Part shown: positions 32,105-43,579 of the stretch, piece after piece
Layout of the letters: each line of letters starts with the position of its first letter
Numbering within the stretch: position 1 is the first letter of the stretch
DNA from: Brassica napus
Taxonomy: Eukaryota; Streptophyta; Magnoliopsida; Brassicales; Brassicaceae
Length of the DNA stretch: 64,000 nt
Reading direction: 5' to 3'
NCBI RefSeq assembly: GCF_020379485.1
Contig: NC_063437.1
Span: 17,757,726 to 17,821,725, forward strand
Notes under the pieces: model-generated
Told to the model about the DNA's origin: nothing
What the model saw: the letters and a program-made list of their open reading frames with translations, nothing else
Databases searched by the model: none
Program-made: the position numbers and the translations under genes

Positions 32105-35100
32105 CTAGTAAGAGTTTTGCCATAGGTGCTGCTGCGGTGTTTGCTTTGAGGGCTGGCCTTGCGAGCCACCTTCCCTTGGGTTTCGCTGCTGGTGCTCCAT
32201 TGACATTCCGGTTTGCGACTGATAGTAGTTAGGGTAACCGAGGGAACCATATTGCTGCTGCGCCTGTTGCTGAGCTTGTCGAAGTTGCTGAGCTTGCTGT
32301 TGTGCTTGGAGGTTGTAGTACGCGTTGCTCTGGACACCCGACATTGTTTGAGAACCAGGTCCATGAAGCCATACAGGCGAGTTTTCATTCTGAGATCAAA
32401 CAAGTAGGGTCAAAACAAAGACCTATACATCTTTCCATGCAAGTGTCAAAATGAGAAACATACCTGCTGCTGTTGTTGTTGCTGCTGCTGCTGAAGTGAC
32501 AATAGATGGCTGTTCTGTTTGTATTGTAGACTCATAACGTCTTCATAACTAAGTGTTGTACCAGTAGGGGCTGCCTGTTGTTGTTGTTGTTGGTTAAGAG
32601 AGAAGTTTCCGGCTCCGACATTGCTTGAATTCCCGAATCCATATGGGGAGGAGATGGGGGCTGACTGAGGTAAACTACTGGGGGAAATGTTGTTTTTGTA
32701 CTGCGGAAGCAAAGCGGCCGGTGACTGGTGGTATGAGCTATTACCAGAAAATGCTTGCTGGAAAGCAGATGGCATGTATGGGTAGCCCTGAGGCATCAAA
32801 GGGTAACTGATCATGTTGGCAAAGTGAGTTAGAGGCACAGTATGCTGCGAATATGGATGCATTGGAAGCTGTTGAGGTCCTTGAGGAAGAGCTGGTCCAG
32901 TAGCAACATTGGCACCGGGTAAGTTCTGCTGCTGGCTTGGCTGCGTTGTTTGAATACCACCACCATCTCTGAGCGCCTGCGTGTAAGAAAATATAATCAA
33001 AACACTGTAAATCGAACAATACCCTAAATAATATCGATGGACTTAACCCACACACTGAAACATGAAAGACGATATGCTACTTGATTAAAAGAAGCGCTTC
33101 AATCTACAGGTAAGGGGATCACCTCTGGCATAGAAATGCTTTGGTCATTTAGTGAGTAATCGTTACTTCTTGATGGCATAGACTGTCCCCCTGGGAAAGT
33201 TGAGTACTGAAGCTCAAGCTCCCTCGCATTTTGTGCTGTTTGTGCCAATAGAGTGTTTGGAGTAGCGTTTGAATACCCTTGCTGAAAACAATGATGTCAA
33301 CAAAGAATTATAAGGATATCATTAGCATATTAATATATATTTAAAATATATACGCCGTGAAAGCTTGGGCACTTGGTCGTAATTTATATGTATCTTACCA
33401 TCACATCTGTTAACGAAGCAATCTGATTCTGCATGCTTGTCTGTGAGGAATCAAATGCAGTATTCGTCTGCTGCTTGGCAGTTTCATATGCATACTCTTG
33501 ATCAGATTGAGCAAACGAGTACTGGTTCTGCGTATGAGCAGTTTCGGGGTTTTCTGGCAACAAAACTTCCTGCTGAGGTTCTGCAGAATCATCATAATTT
33601 TCTGCAGTAGACGGATGGACCATATTTCCATGGGACGTGCTTCCTAGTTGTTCATCTCCATAGAACTCCGTATTTCTGTGCAGAAGACGATCAACTAACG
33701 GTGAGTACAAATAAAAAGAGACAAAAAAAAACTATTTAGAAAAGGAAAATCAGTAATAAAGGGCACATGCCTAGCATCAGCACGTTCCATCGGTGGAGCT
33801 ACGTCAGATGCTTCTTCTAAGTTGTTGTTCAAAGGTCTCGATCCAAAGCTTCCAAAGCTTAACTGTGAGCACTCTTCTGAATATATTAGCAGATGGTCTG
33901 GAATTACGACAGCAGGTCTATTCTCCTCATGAGAGGAGTATTTATCATGGTTCTCTATGCTTAATTCTTGAAAGTTGGCAGCAACAGACGAGACGTTATC
34001 TTCACCTGCAAAAGAATATTGACACGCAGAATTAGACAACATCAAGAGCAAAAAAAAAAGATTCAAGTCTAACATGCTGCAGATTTTCCGAAATGTTTGT
34101 TTTCTATATTTCTACAACTTCAGAAAATGAGAATCATTCTCCCACCAAAAGTAAGAGAATGAACACAGAAGTGAAAAAGTAAAGCTAAGCGTAAACCAAT
34201 ACAGGAGATGCTTCATTAGTCTACCTGACTTTCAAATTAGAAACCAAAAGACTTTACACAAGCTTTTTCAAATTCCTCCAGCAGCTAATATGATCAAGTT
34301 GCAGAGACAGAGGGATTCATGTCACAGTATCAGTGAGGTGTGTGAAATTTCATCAAAAGAAAATTCAATCAAGCATCTGCCAAATAATGTGCCATTATGA
34401 TCTAAATAGTGTGGAACAACTCCACCAGCGACAGTGTTGTCCTTGGTTTAAAAAAGCGCTCGCTTTTGGTGCCATGGCGCTAGGCGAGGTCTGGCGATGT
34501 CTTCATCGCCTCAGCACCTCAAGGCGTGGCGACTTACACAAAGCGAGCGCTTTCTACGCTTTCTTACTAAACCTAAGGCTCCTAAAGCAACGCCTTAATT
34601 GATTTTAAGTCAAACCGAATTGGTTTGCCAAATTTAAACTGCTAAACCAGAGTTAGATTTGTAACACATCTTTGGCGTCACATAAAAGCCTTTTTCAAAC
34701 CCTAAGTTAGTCTTATATACCGTAACCTAAGTTTAAAATTAGGGTTCCATGTGCTATTGTTCTTCTCTCTATTTCATGGCTTTGATGTTTGACGTTTCTC
34801 CTGATCTTTTTGTGCACTGGTAAGTACTCTGTTTTGCACTTTGGTTCTAAACTTGTATTCTATCTATACCTCTATTTTTGCACTATAGTTTTTGCCTTCA
34901 CACACAAAGCGCTCGCTTTGTGTCGCCATGGCGCAAGGCGAGAGGCGAGACACTCATCGCCTCACCTCGCCATGCGCCATTTTGAACCAAGGTGTTGTCA
35001 ATAAAGCATACATCAATTATTTTCTAAACATGACACTTATACAAAGTAAAATTCGTACCTTTCTGGTGCTCAACAGGATGGCTCTGCGTTTGGGGTTCGT

Positions 35101-37022
35101 ATGGATTATCATCAAACTCAGATGTCACTTCAGATTCATCATCTTCTGGAACAACGACAGTGTCAGCCTGTACATGATCTCTTCCAAGATTTCCAAAGGG
35201 ACCATTTTCTGCTAAATGTGTATCTTCCAAGTGGCCCTTTAGTTGTTGATCCCCTCCGCTGGATTGGAAATCAGCTGGACCATTACATATCACTGACTCA
35301 GTCGGTGCCACCGATACAGAAGAGGTGCTGGCAGCCATTGGCTTCTCAATTGAGGGCCATTGATCTTTTACAGTTTCATGCTCCTGATTAACCGCAGAAA
35401 CATTTTTCTGAGAATTGGTTGTCTTGGTATGAGGTCTACCCATCTTCACAATGTCAGCCATAGACCTCTGACCTGCAGCTCCAAACCATGCAGGTTGCTG
35501 TACCGAAACAGGCTGTGATGATGATATTCCACCACCCGAGCTCACAGTTGGCGTTTTACTGTCCACAGCAACAGAATCACTGCATAATATATACAACATA
35601 CATGAGCAACCTGTGACTCAAATGTAAAGATGAAAAAAAACTATAATTCCTGACACCTCTCAAGTTTCAACAGATGTAAAAACATTATACCTTGACGACA
35701 ACAACTACATAGAAACTATATATCCAAGTACATAACACGTTTGCTATGTTATAAATTCCATTGTCTCTAGTGAATCAGACAAGAATTGTACATGGAATAT
35801 TGCTTAGCATCAGCATACAACTTTCAACATCAAGAAAGAAAAGTATTCAAGACTCCTGATGGAACAATAACATATTCTGTTCTTCTAGCAGTAAGCCATA
35901 GGCCGCCTAAATACTTCAAGCCATTTACAGCTGAAACCAATTAAAGCTCTGTTTATCACTCTAGAAACTTTTGTATGAAAAACTTAACTGGTCACCAGAC
36001 ATTCTAAAACATAACCTACATTTGGTTGGTCAGGAAACCTATTTAACTAAATCCTACCAACTGAATCATTGCAATATAAGTCTCTGAAGACTGTACTAAA
36101 CTAATAAAAGAAAGAGAGCAGCTTATAGACCACATTGTTTAATTTTAAGTGCCATACACGGAGCTATTCATACAAGAAAGATGAAGTGAGAACTGAAGGG
36201 AAAACCTGTGTGGTATCTGCTGGTGGCTCGGTGCTCCAGACGTAGAAGAAAAAGAACCTCCATACGTCTGCTTCTCGCTCTCTCTCTTGTTCGTTGTTTT
36301 TCCCTGGAAACTTCCCGACTCTGAACAAAAAAAAAAATTCATGTGAATACGGATTCAAAGAAGTTATCCTAAAGCCAAAAAGAAGTGCATATGTACATCT
36401 CTTGTCTAATATATACCACTAGAGTTGAAGGAGGAAGCTCCAGTTCGTCGAGGTCCAGCATACCGATCAGAACCACCTCTAGTCCCACGGTTGTAATTGT
36501 TACTATAGCCTCGTGGTCGTGAATCCTGTATATCCCTAACCTGAAACAGTAAATAATTATATTATAACAACATGAATTAAAGACTAACTGAAACCAAAAC
36601 AACATCTAGTAGAGAAAGGCATTGAAATTAATCATTCGAAACACATAAAGTGAGAGACTTAAGTAAACACATACCTCTTTCTTCTTATCCTTTTTGCTCT
36701 TAACCTCGTGAAAAGGATCTGAACAATTCAAGAAACAAGAATCAGTATGATATTATTAGCTACCTCTAATGTAAGCACAGAGCTCGAAAGGTGGAGACTT
36801 TTGAATGTCTAATCTAAAAAAGGAGAGACCTTGGGAGAGGAGGCGATTGACGGCTTCGTTAGGATCCATGTTACAGTCTTTGAGGACGGCGTAGATCTCT
36901 GCCTCGGGGCAGTTCACAATCTCTTTCAAGCTCTGTACCATCTTCCTCGACCCTGTCGGGATGTCTGAAACCCCGTTATAGCTTTTCTTTCCTCCACCAC
37001 CGATGATCTTTACGCCGCTCAT
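32105..37022 (-). CDS. GBF-interacting protein 1-like (DUF1296), Gln-rich
   Basis: Ten exons: 36830-37022, 36675-36718, 36417-36540, 36206-36320, 35059-35579, 33771-34005, 33399-33675, 33123-33281, 32464-32976 and 32105-32389, giving 821 aa in one frame. Exon 1 carries the DUF1296/UBA-like domain (PTGSRKMVQSLKEIVNCPEA; CNMDPNEAVNRLLSQ). A short basic segment, then RG-rich SNNYNRGTRGGSDRYAGPRR follow. The centre is acidic and disordered; the C-terminal 270 residues are Gln-rich, with two poly-Gln tracts. Arabidopsis relatives as I remember them are AT1G29350/AT1G29370 (about 831 aa). GIP1 was described as a partner of G-box binding factors; the function of this branch is poorly known. Nine introns: eight GT-AG and one GC-AG (donor GC at 33770-33769). 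The intron at 34006-35058 carries an hAT-like MITE. Confidence 0.9.
34442..34991. mobile_element. hAT-like MITE inside a GIP1-like intron
   Basis: 550 bp, flanked by the exact 8-bp duplication GTGTTGTC (34434-34441 and 34992-34999), the length hAT transposases make. Termini are inverted: CTTGGTTTAAAAAAGCGC on the left, and CTTGGTTCAAAATGGCGC as the complement of the right. Sub-terminal regions are full of GGCGAGGCGA/TCGCCTCGCC words. No transposase frame is seen. Confidence 0.82.
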
Positions 37023-38138
37023 CTTCTCCGTCGTAGGCTCTGTCTCTCTGTATCTCTCTCGCTGAATCAGATCTGAACAGAACAAACTCGCGAAGTAATG
37101 AAGAAGAAGAGGAAGCAGCAAGTAAGGAGTTTTATATCTGTCCAAAAAGAAACCCTCTCTCTCTCTCCTCTATGATTCTTTTTTTACTTTTTTTTTTTTG
37201 GGTTAATAGACCATCATTAATTAGAGTTATCCACTCGAATAATCAAAATCCAAATGTTTATCCACTATAGTCTTGAAATCACATATAGTTTTTTCCTTTA
37301 TTTAGCATATTTTTTTCTTATGTTGTCACAACAGAAATAGCTGATTAATTACAAAAAGTTATTATTTTTTGAGATTTTTTACCAAAAAATGTTTGCTTTC
37401 TATAAAAAATATTAATATTGTATTTTGTATATATAAAAAAATGCAAATCTATAACTCTAAGATTACTCTAATATAAATCATATAGTTAGCATTCAGTTTT
37501 GTTCTTAATTTAGCATAAAGTTTTTTTTCTTGTGTAACTAATTAATTACAAAAAGTATATTATAATTTGGAGGATTTTTTAATTTAAGTTTGATTTTTAA
37601 GTATTAAAAATCTTCATATTTAATTCCATAAATATGAACAAATATATAAATCTAAGATTGCTCTAGTCTCTATTCATATAAAGTTTTTTGAAACAAATCA
37701 GTTGCATTTTCTTTGGGGATGAATATTACAAATATTACAAATACTCAATATTTATTACCATATTCAATATTTCAAATAGTTTTACATTGTTTAGTATAAT
37801 GTTACTTTTTCATTAATATTTAATATTTATATTATTTTTTTTGAACACCATTTAATATTTATCTAGAAGGCACATTACTATATGTTCTGTTAAACAAATC
37901 TCACAGCTGAAAAAATGCAACATTTTTATCTCTAAATGTTTGTATCAATGATGTGGTCATGGAAACATAAAATAACAAAATGGATGTGAAAGTAAGAAGA
38001 ACAAGGAACATGGGCCTTATCAGCAACTAAGAACACAAATTCGACAAAGGCCCATGTTAAGAAAAACGAAACATCGCCGTGTTTGTGCTCCTTTGTGAAA
38101 CCCTAGACTTGAGTAGTTTTGTGTGACCTGGCTATATA
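37023..38138. other. Promoter side of the GIP1-like gene and AT-rich spacer
   Basis: The GIP1-like 5' UTR lies at about 37023-37170. The rest is AT-rich without a coding signal, apart from one poly(A) micro-insertion. Confidence 0.5.
37818..37862 (-). repeat. Poly(A) micro-insertion with 13-bp duplication
   Basis: ATTTAATATTTAT is at 37818-37830 and 37850-37862. The 19 bp between them, read on minus, are GGTGTTC plus A8 and TAAT. Confidence 0.5.
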
Positions 38139-41100
38139 TCTATACTAATAAAGTAGCTCAGAAAGGCTCCAGGTGAAGCCACGTCAGCAGACCCTGTTTG
38201 TTTTGTTGACACGTGTCGAAGGGAGAGGGGATTTCGTTTTTTCCGCGTGAAACTTTGATTCAGGAAAGGGATTTCGTTTTTGATTTATTGGGCTTTAATG
38301 ATATCCCAAGCCCGTTTGTGGTTAAGGTTTGGTGTTTCTTTGAGATTGCGATCTTCGCCGTCCTCTTTCCATCGTCTCCGATTTCGGCTCCTCACTGTAA
38401 CGTATTGCTTCTCATTGAAATTGATCTTTAATTTGGTCATCAAGCTTTACCCCACCTCTCTTCCCACTCCATCTCATTTACTCTCATTGACGATCCGCAT
38501 TTGTAACAGATCGAAGGTGTCGCTATAAATAAGTGTGTCTTGGAACGATGAGGATCTACAGCTTTGAGATTTATAGCTTTTGTATTAGTTTTTTTTTGTG
38601 AATTATAGCTTTTGCATTAGTTTTTTTTTTGTGAACCATAAATAATAAATCTTTGGCAGGTCGTCAATGGATTCCGATGTGGTGGAGATTGCTCCTCCTG
38701 CATTTGCTTTGGGTTCTACAACTCTGGAAATCCAAAAAGGTCGAATCTTTCTATCCTGTTGTGTAGTTAATGTATAAATCATGGGCCGTACTTGAGCAGC
38801 TTCTTATAAATCTTATCAACTCCATTGATTGTGCTCCAGAAACAGAGCTCCTCAAACTCGAGTGTAAGCTTCCCTGGAGGTAATGTGATTATAGATCGGA
38901 ATGGCATAAGAACAGATGCGGTAGAGTTCCCAAGTTTAGCAACCAGTGGGTTCCGAATGTAAGCTTCCATTACGTCTGGTTTGTTCAGCCGCTCTCTCTA
39001 TGTGATCTAGCATATGTATGTCATCGTTGTACTGTATTGTGTGCTCTCTCAAATTGCGTATTAACTTCATATAGTGAAAAGTATGTGTTTGAAAAAAAAC
39101 ATGTGTTTGTGTAACATCTATTCCATTCTCTATTGTTGCTTAAAATCTTAAGATCTTGTCTGAGGCTTCACATGGTTATTACGTTTCTCCTGATGCAATG
39201 TCTAGAGATTTGCCTTCTTATGAATTTAGTAATGCCAGCATTAAACTTATGATATTATTGTTATGTGCAAAATCTATTTTACACTTGTGTTTTCTTATCT
39301 CTAAATTTACTGAAAAAAACTGATTCCATCTGAAATAAGTTATGATGGTTAGATCTCTGGAGTGCGTCACTAAAAACGTGTGGAGAAAGGGTCAAGGATT
39401 TTCTGGCTTCAGCAAGTCCGGGCCGAGCACTGTCTCAAAGTGATGGTTGTCAACAGCTGTTTTATTATGTTGGAAAATCATTGTCTAATAAATCTCAAGG
39501 TATAATATTCTCCAAGTCATACTCGAAACATATTTCCTTATGTATTTGCTCTTTTTATTTCATACTTTAACATGCAGCAACGGGAGGGCCTGGTGGCGTT
39601 GCTGGGTTTAGAATCGCAGATCTCTGGCGGTTTTCTTAACAAGTATTAGTCATCGATTTCTTCTGCTTTCTGTGATAATGATTTTTGGTTCTGTAATAAG
39701 ATATTTTCCTTTCATTTGGCTGCCTTAGACTCAATGTAACTTATGATTCTAATGATTTAAATTCCAATCAGCTTCATGTTATTTAACGATGACCATGACA
39801 AAACAAACAGCCGCCAACTACACTCACCTTCACTGGCGGCCTATAGAGCACTACATCAACAAGATTCCAACTTCTACAAAACTCTTCTCGCCTTCAGCTA
39901 CAAACTATTGCTCTGTTCCTTATCTGTTATAAATTTTGCATTACGATTTATCAAGGAAAAGAAAGCATGCGACTGGTCGTGGATCAAAAAATATTTTTAA
40001 TAGAGATTTTTTTTTATTATTATTATAATATATATGTAAATAAATCATATTTATTATCAATAATTATTTATAATGCGTTACATAAATTAATAAAGTGAAT
40101 ACTTTGAAAGCACAGAATAATTTTATTTATGTGATTAATATATATCTGTAGTATTTTGTCACAAATATGTATTGTTTGTTAAAACGAACTAAAATAAGCT
40201 AAATAAATTATAAATGAGTTTTCAAAAAACATAAATACAATTGGATAACTAATTAAAGAGAATTCCACTATAACTATATTAGCAAAACTAAAAGGTATAT
40301 TAAAATAATGAGCCAAGTTTTTCAATTAGTATATCGAAAAAAAACAGTATGTAAGCTGAGCGAGCAAATATAAGAAAACATCTTTTTCAAAAAAAAAAAA
40401 AATCAATAGTAGGTTTTAATTAGTTAAGAAAAAAAAATGAATTGAAACCATGAGAAAAAAGAACTGAACAAACATTGGTTGGAGGCAGCCAAATCTATCA
40501 AAATACTTAATGATATCAACAAATCTATAAAACATTTAACTATTTAGTTAGAATTAGCTATTGAGATTTGTCTGCATTATAAACGTGGGTGTAATTAAGC
40601 TTATTTATTGAGAGAAATTTATGGGTCATTATATACTTTTTATTAAAAAATTGAATTAAAATGAATTCAGATTAAAAAAAAAAACAATACTCAATTGACA
40701 ACAAAAGACACAAAAATAAGGAAAATTTCCAATATACAACAAAAGCAATATCTCACACAAGAAAGAAAATCCCTTACATTAACAATTCACATCGTCTGCC
40801 AAGGCAATCCCCAAAACGACAAACCACAATCAAACAACCTACTATGCCAAGCAGTTCAGTCTACAAGAAAATACTTTGATTAGTGATCACCAGAATACTA
40901 GATATTGATTGGTATAGTAGTTGGGTCAAATGATTGTACCATTTCAATCAGGTTTTAAATTTTTTAATTTAATTTTAAATAAAATAAATAAATACAATAT
41001 ATATATATAACTATATAATTAATTTGTATAAGATTTTATATTATTTTTAATTCAATTCAATATAAAACAATAATTTTTTAAAAATAATATAAAAGATAAT

Positions 41101-41833
41101 GAAAATAATTATTTTAGATAAATATTAAAACTAATGTGAATTTTAATGAAATTATTTTAAAATTTGAGAAAACCATGATTATCAGTTTTAGAGAATTTAA
41201 TCAGGTTTACCGGTTTAAATGAATCCGATTTATGGTACGATTCAAATCCTATTAGAAAACTAACTGATTCGGTCTTCGAAAGACTATGTAATATGTAAAA
41301 AAAATAGTTTAAAGATAAAAGGACTGTCCAAAATAAATATCAAATTACCAACTATAAACAAACAAGCAAAAAATGAAAAAGATCACCTAAAAGCAAAAGT
41401 TCATAAAAAACACAAAGGAATGTTTTAACAACCATTTAAATCATATTCTAACTCTAAAATAAGAATGCCTTAACAATAATTTAGATCAGATTCTAGCTCT
41501 AAAACAAGAATCTCTTAATAACAGTTTCAAATTTCACAATTTAGATCATACCTGAAATGAGTAAACAGACAACAACTAACCTCTGAATAACCAATTTTTA
41601 GGTTCGGTTTAATGTTCTTTAGAAATACTACTCTTCTACCTGACAACATAATTATACAATGATAGTTTACAAATAAATATTACATAATTAGAAAACCGAT
41701 ATCCTGCACGAAGCGTAGACAAATCACTAGCGATCTTTTGTCACATATTTCTTACATAGCAACCAAATTACATGGTTAAATTATTACATCCTAAAATGTT
41801 GAAAACCGGCGCGTAGCGCCGGAACACCACTAG
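38139..41833 (+). mobile_element. Non-autonomous Helitron, 3.7 kb
   Basis: Begins TCTATACTAATAAAG after an A and ends CTAG before a T, as expected for A|T insertion without duplication. A 7-bp-stem hairpin, CCGGCGC-GTA-GCGCCGG (41806-41822), ends 11 nt before the terminus, the standard Helitron 3' signal. I find no Rep/helicase frame, so it would depend on another copy. The interior is AT-rich to the right and mixed on the left. Around 38566-38632 a TTATAGCTTTTG..TTAG..GTGAA unit is repeated twice. Confidence 0.85.
38660..38741 (+). pseudogene. Possible captured exon inside the Helitron
   Basis: After an acceptor-like TTGGCAG, the sequence reads MDSDVVEIAPPAFALGSTTL. This weakly recalls the N-terminus (VVEI.PP) of the UBC23-26-type E2 enzymes as I remember them. 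It is short and lacks downstream domains. Helitrons often carry such fragments, but the identification is tentative. Confidence 0.3.
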
Positions 41834-43579
41834 TATATATATAACGGCGAGAATTGTCTTCAAAACAAAACAACACAACACTCTTCTCTAGTTATGTCTC
41901 AATGGTCTTTTCGTGTCTTGTTATTCTATTGTTATGTTATTTTCGGATGTTCTTGACTATGGTTGGTGGAATGTGATGATATGTAATTGTCGCCCCAGTC
42001 TTATTTGCATTCACTACGATGGATGCAACATGGTGATTGACTTTTCAGTATCTGATTTCATTAATAGTTTTCTTCATAGGATAGTTTCGATGTTTCAAGT
42101 TTTGGTTTTGTTATGATTCATATTTTAGAAGAAGAAGAGGAATGAGGAGAATTATCCAACGTCTATTAGTTCTGAACAATAGTGTTGAACCAATGACATG
42201 CACTACCATCTGACCTCTTCTCTTCCAATGTTGTTTTGTGTTGTATTGACGAATGCCTTTGGTATCTGATGTCCAAAGTTAATAAAAAGTAGTTGGACAT
42301 TTCGTAATTCAAGGCGTAGATGGAATAATAAAACAGGTTTTGCGACACTGATTGCTTTCTCCTAATAAGCTCTCTGTTACTGTACCCCTGTTTATATCTT
42401 CCCACTTAAGTATGTATCTGTTTGTTGTTTTGTTTTTCCTAAGTTTTAATTTTGGTGTGCCTTCTTGATAATGTATCCTAATAACCCTGGCAAGCTTCAA
42501 TATTGGAAGTCCCAAGAACAAGAGAATAATGTATCCCAAGAACAAGCTACAATAGTCCCAAAAAGAAAATATCTTTAGAGAAGATATGTCCCTTGACGGC
42601 AACTAGTAGATTTTTCCATGTAAACACGGTTAAACTCTTTTAGTTAAAGTCTTGAAGCAATGGTCTGCTTTCTCTTTCTTCAGAGTTATGAAGAAAGGAG
42701 TCTCGAGTTTGAGATTGCTGTACTAAATTGATCAAGGAAGCAGAAAGACCCTTTGAAGATTGTCTTAGCTTCTTAAAGCAGACTTGGTGTTTTCTTCTAC
42801 AAAGGAGAAGCTCTAGTAAAGTTTGCTTATCGCACATGTATCTTGTCATGACTGAATTGTATTGCTCGTTGTTCTTTATTAAAAAGAAAGTTTATCTATT
42901 TGTTCATTCTCTAAATCACATTTTAGAGTTCTACAGAATGATAACCATCTATTTATTTAATCATTATTCAATAAAGCAGGCTTATCTTCTTAAGCGTCTT
43001 CAGTTTTTTTCGATTATACAACAAAGACCGTTGACATTACTTTTGCACTTGCCAGTTTAGTTGTGTGAACTTTTGTTCCAGGAGCTGCCCTGTACTGTCT
43101 TCTTAAAAGCATGTACTAGTTCCTCCTGACTTAACATGTTCTCATATCTATTTGCTTAGATTCATTCATAAAACATGTTCCCTCACAAGTCATTACCTAG
43201 CCTCGATAAGAAAGAACATTACGACACTTCGCCAGACCCGCACGTGATCAACTAACTGTTCACAATCATCGGAGATTCACCATAACTTGTTCTACTTACA
43301 TCGTAATCTTAGCCTTGTCTTTCTTCTCCCACTTGCACTTCTTTTGTTTCGTGTCGACCAAGTTTTATTTTTCTCAACTTATTGGTAAATAAAATTTATT
43401 GGAAACTTATAACATACAATGCGATGTAAAAAATAACAGGTCCTAATTGAAATGTTAATGAAAAACAGAGGATCTCTCGAAAAGCCCTAAAGAAACCCTA
43501 CTCAGTTCGATCCGACAGCTTCTTTCAGTGACTTGTCTCTATTTGTTTGGGTAATTAAGACACTCTCTCGAGTGGTGTG
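41834..43579. other. Spacer between the Helitron and the WDR55-like gene
   Basis: A minus-strand open frame at 42640-42849 (69 aa, Leu/Ser/Gln-rich) is unrecognised and may be a relic. The final 150 bp are the promoter and 5' UTR of the WD40 gene. Confidence 0.4.

Noticed and set aside
42640..42849. 69-aa minus ORF as a conserved exon
   Set aside because: It has a plausible composition, but I recognise no family and see no partner exons.
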